In this document: positions 19,050 to 30,795 of the stretch, piece after piece
How the letters are laid out: each line of letters begins with the position of its first letter
How positions within the stretch are numbered: the stretch's first letter is position 1
Assembly (NCBI RefSeq): GCF_041146795.1
Contig: NC_135172.1
Coordinates: forward strand, 13,010,137-13,074,136
Direction of reading: 5' to 3'
DNA from: Maylandia zebra
Lineage: Eukaryota; Chordata; Actinopteri; Cichliformes; Cichlidae
DNA: 64,000 nt
Made by a program: the position numbers and the translations under genes
The notes under the pieces: generated by a model
What the model was told of the DNA's origin: nothing
Seen by the model: the letters and a program-made list of their open reading frames with translations, nothing else
The model's database searches: none

Positions 19050-22000
19050 TCAATTGAAATCAGTCCAATCGTCTATGAAATTATTGTTTTTCATTAGTTG
19101 GCAAAAGATGGGGGTTGTTGACGGCAATTCAGTGAATGCAACAGGGGAGGACGCCAGTTTGGATGGAGGGGAATCAGCAGGACAGATGAGATTTTGTTTA
19201 GGAGTCGAGTAGTTGTGTGAATGAGGAGAGGAGAGCACATTAGACTGCTGAGAGACGGGGAGGTAGTCAAGCACTGACCACATGTCTTCTTGGATTTCAG
19301 CAAAACAGATGGGCTCATCTCGGTCTTGAAATAATTCAACTCGGGGTTGAACTGATGCAGTTTGAGAGGCATCTACAGGAGAGGCAGGGGTGGGTGAGGG
19401 CTGCTGAGACTGCGCAGTGATGGGGAGGGGGTCGAGCTCTTCCAGCACTGACAGCAGTTCTTCCTCACTGTCTGCGACAAAGGCTTCCTCTGTCTGGAAC
19501 TGAAGGGCTGCAACAGGGGAGTCCAATGAGGAAAACAAACACAGAGTTTTCATTAGCTGATACAAACTCTGTGCAGTGACTGTTTCATCATTCAGTGCAG
19601 TGATGCACACATGTAGGAACTGCATGTTGGCACTTTGGACATGCATAGTTTTCTTTGGTCGACCAGGCTGGATGCTCTTTGGCATGTGTTTTGAAGGGAG
19701 GAAGGTTCAGGGCTGAAGCAATCAGCTTCATGGGCTCATCCGGTTAGAATAAGAAAAGCAGCCATCTAATGCAGAATTATTTTCAGGGTACTCCTTTTAT
19801 TCTCAAATAAATAAGGCAAAAAAGGAAGGAAACAAAGACACACATGGACTGCCAATGCTGAAAGAAAACAGATTTAAGTTACTCAGTACCTTAAACAATA
19901 CATAAAATAAAAACTCAAACAGAACCTCACCTCAGCTGCCGCCCCGTGTGGAAGTGCAGAAAAGAGTGAGCCAAAAGTGAATGCAGTCCTTATATACTGT
20001 GTGACATAATGTGTGACAGGTGAGTGCAATCAAGGACAAGCACCACACCCAATCAAAGGTGAGAACTAAACAAGGTGCATCTGGTGAAGTGAGTGGGTGT
20101 GCTGGGATGTGCTAAAAGGTGGGTCTCTACAACAGCCGCCCCCATATTTCTAGTGAGAAATATGTTGATATGATCAGGATCAGTCTTCGTCAGGAAGCGA
20201 GGGCAGGGGGATCAGACAGGAGACAGGGCGGATATAGGTTTTATCCTGTACTAAGACCTCCACAGTTCTGATGTGGTCATCTGGGCTTTTCAGCAAGCGT
20301 GTCACTCTTCCTACAGGCCAAAGGGCACGTGGAAGGTGTGAATCCATAATCATGACAACAGAGTTCAATGTGAGATCTGGTTTTTCCTTCTGCCATTTGG
20401 GTCTTCTTTGGAGGGATGGTAGATAGTCTCTTATGAAGTGTCGCCAGAAGTGATCTGCCAATATTTGTGCATGTCGCCATCGTCGTCGGCCTAGGAGGTC
20501 AGAATCAGAATAGGATACCAGGGGGAGTGATGAATCATGTCGGCCCATAAGGAGAAGGTTTGGGGTTACGGGGTCAATGTCCGCAATGTCTGAGGATACA
20601 TAGCCTAGGGGTTTTGAGTTAAGAATGCTTTCAATCTCAATTAGGACTGTTCTTAAGACCTCTTCAGTGACCATCTGTGCACCAATGGTTCTCTTCAGAG
20701 CATTCTTCACAGAATGTATCTCCCTCTCCCAGGCTCCACCGAAATGGGGTGCATGCGGGGGATTGAATTTGAAATGGATTCTTTTAGTCATCAGGACCGG
20801 CTGTAGAGTCGGAGCAAGGTTGTTAAAAGCTGCCCGTAGTTCCTTATCTCCTCCTTTGAAGTTAGTTCCTTGATCACATATAATTTCCAGGGGTGTTCCT
20901 TGTCGAGAAATGAATCGTTGGAGGGCCATGAGGAAGGAGTCTGTATCCATACTGTTTAGGAGGTCAAGATGTATACACCGAGTGGTGAGACATTTGAATA
21001 TTATTCCCCACCTTTTCTCCGATCTGCGGCCTGTCTTGACCTTGTATGGTCCAAAGCAGTCTATTCCTGTGGAGTAGAAAGGTGGTTTGAATAACCTAAG
21101 ACGAGCAGCAGGCAAGTCTGACATTTTTGGAATGATGGGCTGTGCTCTCCATTTCTGACATGCGACGCAGCTATACCGATGCCTGCGTACGGCTTCCCTT
21201 CCTCTGAGAATCCAGAATTTCCGACGTAGTTCAGCAAAAAGTCTTTCTGAACCAGCATGATGCAGTTTGTCATCATAATTTTGTATGATCAGTTTGGTCA
21301 CTGGATGAGCAGGATCAAGTACTATTGGGTGAATGACATTCAATTCCAAGTCTGGGCTTTGCCGTAGTCGGCCTCCTACATGGATAAGTCCAGAATTCCT
21401 GCACAACACTGGTGACAAACACAATAGACGGCTGTTGGATGAGAGGGGTTTGTCTGACTGTAAACGGGCTAAATCTTCACCAAAACTGTCCAGTTGTGCC
21501 TGACGAAGGATTTCTTGTTCTGCTGTTTGATAATCAGCTGCAGAAGGAATGTTACCCTTTTGGTTGGAGAGTGAATGAGCCGTGAAATCCAATAGCTCTT
21601 GATACGTTCTGAAGCTGGGTGTGTATGTATGGGAGGGTATACTGACAATACCAAAGAAGTAGGATTTCTTTAACTCAGTCTGATCATCATCAGGATGGAG
21701 ATCTGTAACTGTGGGCCAGTTATTTGGAGGTTCATGCAGAAACGAGGGACCCTCAGTCCACCTGTTTGGGCTAAGGAACTCTTTCAGGGATTTACCTCTC
21801 GTAACATCATCAGCAGGATTTGTGGCTGAATTGATGTATCTCCAGTCTTGACTGTTTGTGAGGTTTTGAATTTCTGAGACTCTGGCTCCTACGAATACCT
21901 TGAAACGGCAGGAATCTGACTGAAGCCAGTGAAGTACAGTTGTCGAGTCAGACCAAAGGGTGGTAGTCCTGACTGGTAAGGTGAGTTCTGTTTGTATGAG

Positions 22001-25000
22001 CTCACAGAGGCGTGCGCCTAGTAGGGCTGCGCATAGCTCCAGTCTGGGTATTGTTAAATGCCGTTTAGGAGCAACACGTGAGCGAGCTAACAAGAAACTC
22101 AGTTCTACATGGCCTTCAAGATCATCTGATCTCAAATATGCGACAGCACCATATGCTCGCTCTGAAGCGTCACAGAAGATATGAATGTCTCGAACTGTGG
22201 TAGAAACATCCATTTCCTTAGAAGTATAGCAACGTGGGATGGCAATTTGTGGGAGATAACAAAGTTCTTCTTCCCAGGACTTCCATGCCTCTAAGAGGTC
22301 GTGTGGAAGGGAAGGGTCGTCCCAATCTCTCTCTTTTCTCCATAGCTCTTGCACCAAGGTTTTGGCGCGTGTTGTGAATGGGAGTAAGTAGCCTAAGGGG
22401 TCATACAGACGAGCAAGTACTGCATAGATACGACGCATTGTGGTGGGGTGTGAGGCTAGAGTTCTGTATTTATAGGCAAACAAATCAGTCTCACAATTCC
22501 ACAATAATCCTAATGTGCGTTCATGTGGGCCAGATGGCTTGTCTTCAGTCAGGCAAAGTTCATTACTTGCCGTTCTTACCTCAGATGGTAGATGGCTAAT
22601 CACAACAGGATTATTGCTGGCCCACTGGCGAAGGTCGAAGCCTCCTTCTGATAGATGGTTTCTTAATTTGTCTAGGAGTGTTCGAGCTAACTCTGCTGAT
22701 GGAAAACTCTGCAAGCAGTTATCAACATAGAAACACTGCATTACTGAAGACTGCACATCTTTGTCAGATTGATATTCCTTCACATGTTTCTGCAGTGCAT
22801 AGATTGCACAACAAGGGCTGCAGGTCGTGCCAAAGGGGAGTACCTGCCACTCATACACTGAAGGGGGAGCTGCTTTGTTCATGTCACGCCACAGGAATCG
22901 GAGGAGTGGTTTATCAGGAGGCAGAAGACGGACTTGGTGAAACATGCCTTTGATGTCGCCACTTATTGCTACTGAATGTTGCCTAAAACGCAACAAAACA
23001 CCAAGAAGTGTTGGGCCTAGGATTGGTCCTGGCAATAGGTACTTATTGAGACACTGACCTTGAAATGTGAAAGAGCAGTCAAAGACTATGCGATCTTTAT
23101 TGTTGTGACTTGTCATATGATGAGGGATATACCAGGTTTCTTTGCTATTGTGCATCTCCTCTGGGCTAAGTTTGACTATATAGCCTGCTTGCTCCAATTT
23201 CAAAATCTGATCCTTGTAAGACATGGCTTTGCCAGGATCTTTAGCTAACCGAGCCTCAGTGTTGCGGAGTCTAGACATGACTACATTTGGAGGGACATTC
23301 AAAGGAGGAAAGTTTGCCATCCGAAGAAGAGGAGTGGCGTAGCGATTAACACCATTGATCTCAACCCTTTTTGTGGCCTGTTCAAGGAGTTCCAGTGCCA
23401 GTTGATCTTGCTTTGATCGGATCACAGATTTCTCACTGTATTCAGGTAAAGTGTCTAGTTGCCATAGCTTCTCAACATGATAACGCAGTACATCTGCAGA
23501 TGAACTGAGAGATGTAAACAAACACTGCACATGCTCTGTACTGCTCCGGGGCTGAAAATCTGTGATCGGGCCTTGAAGTGTCCATCCTAATTGGGTTTTA
23601 ACTCCTGCAGGAGACCCATATGGTCCCTGTCTCAATGGAGCAGTAGGCGTGATGAGGTGAGTATGATCTGAGCCTATGAGCAGGAGTGGCGCTGCTTTAT
23701 TAATAATGGGTAATGGGATACCTTGAAGATGCTTGTATCTCCGTTGGAGAGATGATACAGGGTAGGTGTGGTCTGAAAGTGCTAGGTGATTTGCAGTGAA
23801 GGCATTAGTAATTGTGTAGGTTTTCTCTGGGTGTGCGATGGGTGAGATTTTGAAACTTACGGAAGAACCATGAATAGTTTCAACTTCCTGACGGACCGTT
23901 CTAAGTGATAATCTCTCTGCTTCCCCAGTTAGGTTGAGATGCTGTGCAGCTGATGTCAGAAGAATGGTACGCTGGGAGCCATCGTCAAGTACTGCATATG
24001 TTTCAAGGGTTCTTTTGCCATTTCGCAGGAGCACTTTCACGACCTTTAAAAGGACACTAGGACAATCACTAGGTCTATCAAAGTATAGCGTCCTCACTAC
24101 AGGATGAGTGTCAGTTTTAGAGCTCTTATTTACATCACATAGGATCTGGAGATGTAGTCCCATACAGGTGGCGCATGCTTTCTTCAGGTCACACTTTGCG
24201 GCCTGATGATTCCTAGCACAACGCCAACACCGTTTGTTTACTTTTATCCAGTTTGTTTTCTCATCCTTTGTCTTCTGAATAAACCCAGGACACTTACTAA
24301 TGTGATGTTCTGGTGAGCAGCAATATGCACATGTAGCCTTAGTTGTCATGATCGGCTGTGTTGCATGTACAGAATCATCAGATGTATTTGCTTCATGTAA
24401 TATTGTTGTAAGTGGAGAAGCGTACTTACGGGCAGGTCGTGTCTGGTTGAAGGATGGAACAGGACTGGCCTTCTTTGGTTGACACCTGCATTCCATTTGC
24501 AACCAGGATGAGAACAAAGGCAAGGTATACGTCATTTCTCCCTGTTCCCTGTAAACATGCCGTTTGAAGCGACTGAAATGCTCTGCAGGCAACTTCACTA
24601 ACAAGCGATCGACATGGGAGCCACAGTCTAGTTCTGCACGTCCTTGTTCTCCCATAGTGCTAAGCAACCCAACTAAAGCCTGTACTCGAAGAGCAAAATT
24701 ATCAAGGATCTGACCATCACCTGCTCTGATAGGAGGCAGTTCCAGTATATTCTTTAGCTCTTTCAATGCCAGCTGTCTTGGTTGCCCATAACGCTCATCA
24801 AGGGCTTTGATGGCTTGAGTGTATGGGTCAGGAGCATAGGAAAAGGAAATAGCTAACAGTTTAGCTTGGTCTACTTTCAGGTGATCAAGAAGGACATGAT
24901 ATTTGAAATGCTCTGTCTCATGAGGGTCAAGCAGGTTAGTAAGGGCCTTAAACAATACATAAAATAAAAACCCAAACAGAACCTCACCTCAGCTGCCGCC

Positions 25001-25569
25001 CCGTGTGGAAGTGCGGAAAGAGTGAGCCAAAAGTGAATGCAGTCCTTATATACTGTGTGACATATAATGTGTGACAGGTGAGTGCAATCAAGGACAAGCA
25101 CCACACCCAATCAAAGGTGAGAACTAAACAAGGTGCATCTGGTGAAGTGAGTGGGTGTGCTGGGATGTGCTAAAAGGTGGGTCTCTACAACAGCATGATT
25201 CTGTCTTTCTGTTTCAGCCTGCTTGAAATATCTGGCTTTCTGGTCGTTTGAAAGCGACTTCCACTGTGGACAGAAGATCATAAGAACACACTGTGAGCAC
25301 TGCTACTACACATAACTACAGGACAGCTGGGACACATGCAAAAACATGAGCAGACAACATTAACAGTATGCAGAGTTACACACTTACTCTCTGTCCCACC
25401 ACTGCATTTCCAGCTGCACTTCCAGGGATGTTGAGTTCAGCAATGACCTTTGGCCTCTGCTCTTTGAGATAGAGCATGAAGGCATTTGGCAGCTTCGTGA
25501 CGTGTGGCCCATCTTCATCCTGAATGTGTTCACTGACAGGTGTTGCCAGCTGTGGTGGCTCGTCTCCCG
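19050..25569 (-). pseudogene. TCF/LEF-like HMG-box gene split by a BEL/Pao element
   Basis: Minus-strand exons: 25569-25388 (LPNAFMLYLKEQRPKVIAEL, GTAAGT donor); 25263-25193 plus 19686-19641 (WKSLSNDQKARYFKQAETER, then after the insertion HAKEHPAWSTKENY); and 19507-19050, an acidic, Ser/Pro-rich tail ending DDWTDFN. The two halves form an HMG box most like TCF/LEF factors (compare NAFMLYMKEQRP and ERQLHMQLYPGWSARDNY), which bind the DNA minor groove in Wnt-responsive enhancers. A BEL/Pao element sits inside the second box exon and leaves a GCATG duplication. The donor proposed at 19640 (CAT|GTCCAA) is weak but keeps the phase. Earlier exons were not found. Without removal of the insert as an intron, this copy cannot make a full HMG box. 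Confidence 0.65.
19687..25192 (-). mobile_element. BEL/Pao LTR retrotransposon (fossil)
   Basis: The element is on the minus strand, flanked by 5-bp duplications (GCATG at 19682-19686 and 25193-25197). Its end repeats start TGTTGTAGAG; the left one spans 19687-20134, and about 250 bp are shared with the right end, with roughly four differences, so it looks young. The main frame (24955-20180) shows BEL/Pao parts in order: a gag-like region, zinc-knuckle cysteines, aspartic protease region, reverse transcriptase (CFYVDN), RNase H (IFCDASERAYGAVAYL), zinc-binding and core integrase, and the C-terminal domain typical of the family. It looks close to whole. It interrupts an HMG-box gene. Confidence 0.9.
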
Positions 25570-25644
25570 CTCAAAGAGGACAAAATAGAGAACAATACAG
25601 TGTTCAGCTGCCTGGCTGTGCTTTACACACAGCCCTGCTCTGGT

Positions 25645-25800
25645 ACCACACTATGCCGGCCTTTGTACACTCTCTCCATCTAATGATAGAGAGGAAGGAT
25701 ACATTCACTACTTCTAGCCTCCACTATTCAAATTGAGTATTTTCACAGTGTCCTAAAAGCTTCCCGAAAAGCCTTTACACTATTTTCCAAAACGCTGCAT
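25645..25800. repeat. 155-bp dispersed repeat, copy 1
   Basis: Near-identical to 27737-27891 in the same orientation: both read CACTATGCCGGCCTTTGTAC at the start and CACTATTTTCCAAAACGCTG at the end, with only a few differences. The two copies bracket a 1.9-kb segment with an L2-like tail and two tRNA genes. Confidence 0.85.
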
Positions 25801-26130
25801 CCAGAGCACAGTCAGGGACTGGAAGGAGAGAGTATATTTCCCCCATATGGACTTCTCTCTTCATTGGCTCCCAATTAAATCCCAAATAAAAATCCAAATA
25901 CTTGCCCTCACACACACAAGGTCTTGAATAATCACCCCCAATTTTGTCTACAAGATCTCACAGTGCCATATCATCCCAACAGAGTGCTTTGCTCTCAGAC
26001 TGCTGTCTTCCGAGGGGATTTAAAAGTACAATGGAAGGCAGAGCCATCACTTTTCAGGCCCCTCTCTGTGGAACCAGCTCCCACTTTGTATTCGGGACAC
26101 AGACACTTGCTCTCATTTTTTAATTAAGCG
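25800..26130 (+). mobile_element. L2-like LINE C-terminal fragment, decayed
   Basis: A broken reading gives HWLPIKSQIKIQILALTHT, then SQCHIIPTECFALRLLSSEG and GPSLWNQLPLCIRDTDT, the order seen at the end of L2-clade proteins. Stops interrupt it. A related fragment lies at 56490-56819 on the minus strand. Confidence 0.5.
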
Positions 26131-26506
26131 TGAAACCTTTTTGCCAAAGTCCAATAACTTGAGAGAGGAGCCAAAGACGTCCTCGTCCCAGATTCGTCCC
26201 AAGACAGATTCACACCTATTCGCACCTTGTCTGCTGTGACCTGAAGAACTCGCGTGACCATTGCGACTCTCAAGGTGCTAAAAATCACACAAGAGTTTAA
26301 ATGCGTGAGAGGCCACACTTGAGTAGCAAAGAAGCTTAGCTGATGAGATTAAATGTGCAGTTGCATGAGAGCACTAGTCTTTTTAGTGATCCACCTTTTG
26401 ACCAGTTTAGAACCTGACAAGCGAGTAATCCCAATGCCCACCTTGTTAATTGTCCTGAAAGCTTCATAAGCCGGACAATGAATCAGTGATGTTGCAGTTT
26501 TTCACA
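26131..26506. other. No feature recognised
   Basis: Spacer before tRNA-Gly; no coding signal or known repeat identified. Confidence 0.35.
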
Positions 26507-26578
26507 GCGATGGTGGTATAGTGGTGAGCATAGCTGCCTTCCAAGCAGTTGACCCGGGTTCGATTCCCGGCCATCGCA
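26507..26578 (+). tRNA. tRNA-Gly (TCC)
   Basis: The 72-nt sequence folds as a standard cloverleaf: acceptor stem GCGATGG paired with CCATCGC, D arm with TGGTATAGTGGTGAGCA (A box), anticodon loop CTTCCAA giving TCC, and T arm CCGGGTTCGATTCCCGG (B box). It matches the remembered vertebrate tRNA-Gly(TCC) except for a compensated acceptor pair. There is a T4 run about 40 bp downstream. It looks functional. Confidence 0.95.
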
Positions 26579-27153
26579 GTTGCTTCTCGCAGTGCTGTTC
26601 AAGCATGTGGGCTGCGTACTGTTTTACACTAAAAACGTTCTCCGCTCTTTCTGCAAAGGCTTACAATGTCAGGCCAGGTGCATTCTTCATCGGCCTCGCT
26701 GCTACCGTTTGCTGTGGAAAGACACTGTTCACACAGGCTTTGAGTTCTCATCACTTCATACCTATACCTTCTTACATGACACTGGGATTGGACACGCTAC
26801 TTCTTCATAAAGACACCCAGTCCCACTTTAAATATTGTGCTGAATGTTTGGAATGAAGATAACATTTTACTAACCATGTACTGATCAGCTCTTTGCGGTG
26901 GCAAAATCATCAGCTGTGTGTGTTACTGTTCATGCAAACAAGCAAGCTAATGTCAGCCAGCTAGCTTCAACCGCAGCTGTGCTGCACCAATCTCACGGAA
27001 CTGCAAAACCACAAGCTTTCTCACCAAAGTCATGCAGCTACCGCATTTACAATCCAGCGTGGCCGTTGTTGTGCACATCCTACTTGAAAGACGTGTGGCG
27101 TAGGACTTGGAAGACGTATGTCTTTCAAGTATGTAGCTCCAAAACCAAATGTG
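26579..27153. other. Spacer between two tRNA genes
   Basis: No gene recognised. A small imperfect inverted repeat (AAGACGT...ACGTATGTCTTTCAAGT) lies just before tRNA-Ser at about 27089-27130. Confidence 0.35.
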
Positions 27154-27235
27154 GTTGTTGTGGCCGAGCGGTCAAGGCGATGGACTCGAAATCCATTGGG
27201 GTCTCCCCGCACAGGTTCGAATCCTGTCGACAACG
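27154..27235 (+). tRNA. tRNA-Ser (CGA)
   Basis: A class II tRNA of 82 nt with acceptor GTTGTTG paired with CGACAAC (one G-T pair), A box TGGCCGAGCGGTCAAGG, anticodon loop CTCGAAA giving CGA, a variable arm (GGGGTCTCCCC) and B box GGTTCGAATCC. A TTTT terminator follows within about 10 bp (near 27242). It looks functional. Confidence 0.95.
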
Positions 27236-27736
27236 GTCAGCTGTTTTGCGGCAGTCCAGACGTTGATTTGAGAAGAAGCCACGGCATGGAGATCACCTGA
27301 GAAGGTGCCAGGAGAAAGAGCCAGGCCTTTGCTTGTGAAAATAGAGCACGCAGAAGCAATGGACCCAGCTATGTCCTGACAAAATTAGGCACATATTCAG
27401 TAAACATGGCATCCTTCAATTGCTCTCTTAGGCACCCCAGACGTGTAGTCATCCAGGATCCTGTCTGAGTACCGCCAATGACTGATGCGTCTGACAAATG
27501 CTGATTGCTTTGCAAGAGGATCGGGATTGGAGGGACAGCGGATTTCACCGGGAATGGGACAACAGCAGAAATAGCTTCAAACATCAAACATTACTGCATG
27601 AAAAGCACAAAGAGTGGACACATTTCATTGTTTGGAGCACTGCTTTTCACTTCAGCTCTTTGCATGTAAAAACTTTGCTCTTCTCCACAGCTGGCTGACG
27701 GACACGCAAAAGTGCAAGCAAGAGTGGCCACAGACC
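27236..27736. other. No feature recognised
   Basis: Spacer between tRNA-Ser and the second 155-bp repeat copy. Confidence 0.35.
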
Positions 27737-27891
27737 CACTATGCCGGCCTTTGTACACTCTCTCCATCCAATGATAGAGAGGAAGGATACATTCACTACT
27801 TCTAGCCTCCACTATTCAAATTCAGTATTTTCACAGCGTCCTAAAAGCTTCCTGAAAAGCCTTTACACTATTTTCCAAAACGCTGCTGTGC
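27737..27891. repeat. 155-bp dispersed repeat, copy 2
   Basis: Partner of 25645-25800. Its right edge meets the start of the Gypsy remnant, so part of the repeat may belong to sequence that recombined with, or was captured beside, that element. Confidence 0.85.
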
Positions 27892-27892
27892 T

Positions 27893-30623
27893 GCCCCTTT
27901 AATCCTCCTCAGTTCCCTCAGTTTGAGATCCTTCCTGGGCTTGGTGTCATGGTACTCCAGGTTTTGCCAAACTTTGCAACTGTTGTAGCCCCTATGTGTG
28001 GCTGTGCTAACGACAAGAACACTTTCACATGGACTTCAGGTGCACAAGCGAGCTTTGAAGAAGTAAAAAAACTCCTGGTGAATAGTCCTGCACTGGCACT
28101 GTTTGACCCTGCCTTGCGTGTTGTGATCTCTACTGATGCAAGTGACTATGGGCTTGGTGCTGTATTTGCTCAAGTGCAACCTGATGGCACAGAAAAACCT
28201 GTGGCGTTTGCTTACCGCACACTGTCTGCAACAGATCAAAAGTACTCAACTGTTGAAAAAGAAGCTTATGCTTGTGTGTGGGCTGCAGAGAAATGGAGAA
28301 CGTATTTGTGGGGCCGACGTTTCACTGTGCGGACAGACCACCAAGCTCTGACAACGCTGCTGAGCACCAAAGGGTTTAATAGGGTTGGCATGCGCATCGC
28401 CCGCTGGTCTGCCCGCCTCCTGTGTTTTGACTATGATGTTATTTGCCGCCCAGGTTCTCAGAACTATACAGCTGACTGTCTCTCTCGCCTGCCCCTGCCC
28501 GTTTCTTCCCATTCCACATCAGATTCAGATCATGAAATGGTAGCCCAAGTTTCTGCTGCCATGTCCTCACTTCCAGTTGCGGGCTTTGACTCTGCCTGTT
28601 CAACTTGCCCTGAACTGGTTGCTTTGCGTTCACAAATACAAAGTGGCTGGCCTGCCTCAATCAAAGCACTTGATGTCACGCTTGCACCTTACTACAAAAT
28701 CCGTAATGAACTCTCAACCCTAAGTGATTATGTTCTCAGAGGCTCAAGGCTCATTGCACCACTTTCAGTGAGACCTAAACTGATTGCGCTGGCACATGAA
28801 AGTCACCATTGTGCGCACAAAACAAAGATTAAGAGATCTCTACTGGTGGCCAAAAATGGACTCACAAGTTCAGTCTGCCATAACCTCATGCCTCCTTTGC
28901 CAGTCCAATGACAAAACTGCACATACTAATCCTGCTCCTCTCCAACCCGTCCCACTGCCTGATGGACCGTGGAAAAAACTTGGTCTTGACATTGTTGGGC
29001 CTTTTGATACTGCAATACCTGCTTGTAGATACGTCATAACATTGACTGACTACTACTCCAAATGGCCTGAGCTTGCCTTTTCACCTTATGCTACTACTGA
29101 TGATGTCATTCAGTTCCTCTCATCTGTCTTTAGTCGTCATGGCAACCCAGAGAACATCATAACTGACAATGGTGCACAGTTCACCTCTGTAATGTTCACC
29201 TCATTCCTCCAGAATAGAGGCATCTCCCACAGCAGAACATCTGTCTACTACCCAGCTGCAAACGGAGCAATCGAACGGTTTCATCGTGCCCTCCGCACCT
29301 GTATCCAGACATCAATCCAGCAGTCGAAACCATGGAAGGCGACTGTGCTGGATTGGCTTCAAGTTTACTGTGCAACACCGCATGCAACTACTTCCCTCTA
29401 CTTCCCTCTCCCTAAGAACTCCTGTGTGGCAGGAAGATGCGTACTATACTGGATGTACTCCCTTTGCCTCCTGCTGTGTCTCCACTGGATACGTTGCACG
29501 TCACTCAGTTCAGAAATATCAATTGAAAATGCAACGTTACACTGATGGTAGGCGTCACGCACGGAAACCTTCTTTTCTACCAGGAGAGAGTGTGAGGATA
29601 AGGAAACCCCACCATGTTCCCAAAGGACATCCCAGATTTACCCCTCCTGTAACAGTAACAAAAGCCAAAGGCTTGAATGCCTTCTTGCTGAGTGATGGAA
29701 AGAGTTGGAATGCCACTCATCTAGCACGCTGTCGCCCAGTGACTGAAAAGAACGCTGACACTGTGTAAAAGTAAGTAAAGTGTAAAGTGAGCTTGTTAGT
29801 CCCCATAGGGAAATAATTCCTCTGCATTTAACCCATTCACCCAGTGAAGCAGTGGGCAGCCACCAGTGCAGCGCCTGGGGAGCAGTGTGTAGGGACGGTA
29901 CCTTGCTCAGGGGTACCTCAGGGTAGCCGTTCAGTGGAGTCGAACCCCCGACCTTCCGATCATGGGGCCACCACTCTACCTACTGAGCTGCTAGGCTGCA
30001 CCACACTCAGACTGGCTCACCTACTGCCAGAAGACTGCCACGCGTCAAGTACAAGCCTCGCTGGCACAAAGACTATATTGTAGCATAATAGGTTGCTTGA
30101 AAAAGAACATTAGAGAAATGTTATTACTTGTTCTATCTTGAGTTTAAAAAGAACTGATTTTCTGCCACCAATGCACTAAGAAAAAATTGTCATGGAAAAA
30201 CTGGAATAATAATTTCTTTTCATTTTACGTAGGAGTGCAATATAGTTTCAGGCTTATTAAACTTTGCTAGTTGTAGTATTCTGATGGTATAACTATTGCG
30301 ACATTTAAGTTCACAAGTGTATGTGTGACTTGCTAAACAGTGAATTACTTTATTTCTGTACTACGCTATTTGGTGAACTCTTTTCATAAAGAGAGAGGAG
30401 ATGTTGTCCTGTAATGATCGTACCATATTGCACCACTAGAGGGTGGTGTCGTGAAATAAGAGTAAAGTGGAGTTGGAAAAGTTTTAGAGTTAGAGTATAG
30501 TTAGATGGCTAACTGATAACTTGTTGTGTCTCCCTGTTACCTCTACGATGTAAAGTCTGTGCTGAATTCATTAAAGAGCACTGTTCCTTTATGAGGACTG
30601 GTTTATTACCGGCCGCTACTACA
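27893..30623 (+). mobile_element. Ty3/Gypsy LTR retrotransposon remnant (fossil)
   Basis: Plus-strand pol sequence from the end of the reverse transcriptase (FLGLVSWYSRF), through RNase H (VVISTDASDYGLGAVFAQVQ) and integrase (GLDIVGPFDTAIPACRYVIT; ITDNGAQFTS), to a pol tail near 30085, an untranslated section, a purine tract and a 3' LTR at 30402-30623 (TGTTGTCCTG...CTACTACA, 222 bp, with a polyadenylation-like ATTAAA). The 5' LTR and gag are not in the window. It is broken, with roughly two or three breaks, and a SINE sits inside it. It is of intermediate age. Confidence 0.85.
29788..30003 (-). mobile_element. tRNA-derived SINE
   Basis: Read on the minus strand, the head has pol III boxes: A box TAGCAGCTCAGTAGGTAGAG (plus 29974-29994) and B box GGTTCGACTCC (plus 29936-29946), followed by a tail with GAGCAAGGTACCGTCCCTAC and GCAGTGGGCAGCCACC motifs known from a common fish SINE group. 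It lies inside the Gypsy remnant between integrase-derived sequence and the pol tail, so it inserted later. Confidence 0.75.
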
Positions 30624-30795
30624 CTGTTCTTTAAGGATGTCTGCATTTCACACAACTGTCTAATAGGATAAAATAATTGACATTGTATACCCAAAGGTCA
30701 AGTCTGGATAAACGTGTATATGATCTCCAACTTGAGTGCAAAGCCAAGGCATATAATTGTGGTGTGTTGCTCTAATTTGTTTCCTCTCTGTGCAG

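Noticed and set aside
24942-25192. Right-hand repeat of the BEL/Pao element as a separate promoter or gene
   Set aside because: It matches the element's other end repeat and is bounded by the same 5-bp duplication, so it belongs to the element.
26521-26856. 111-codon frame over tRNA-Gly
   Set aside because: Overlaps the tRNA and has no recognisable domain or splice context.
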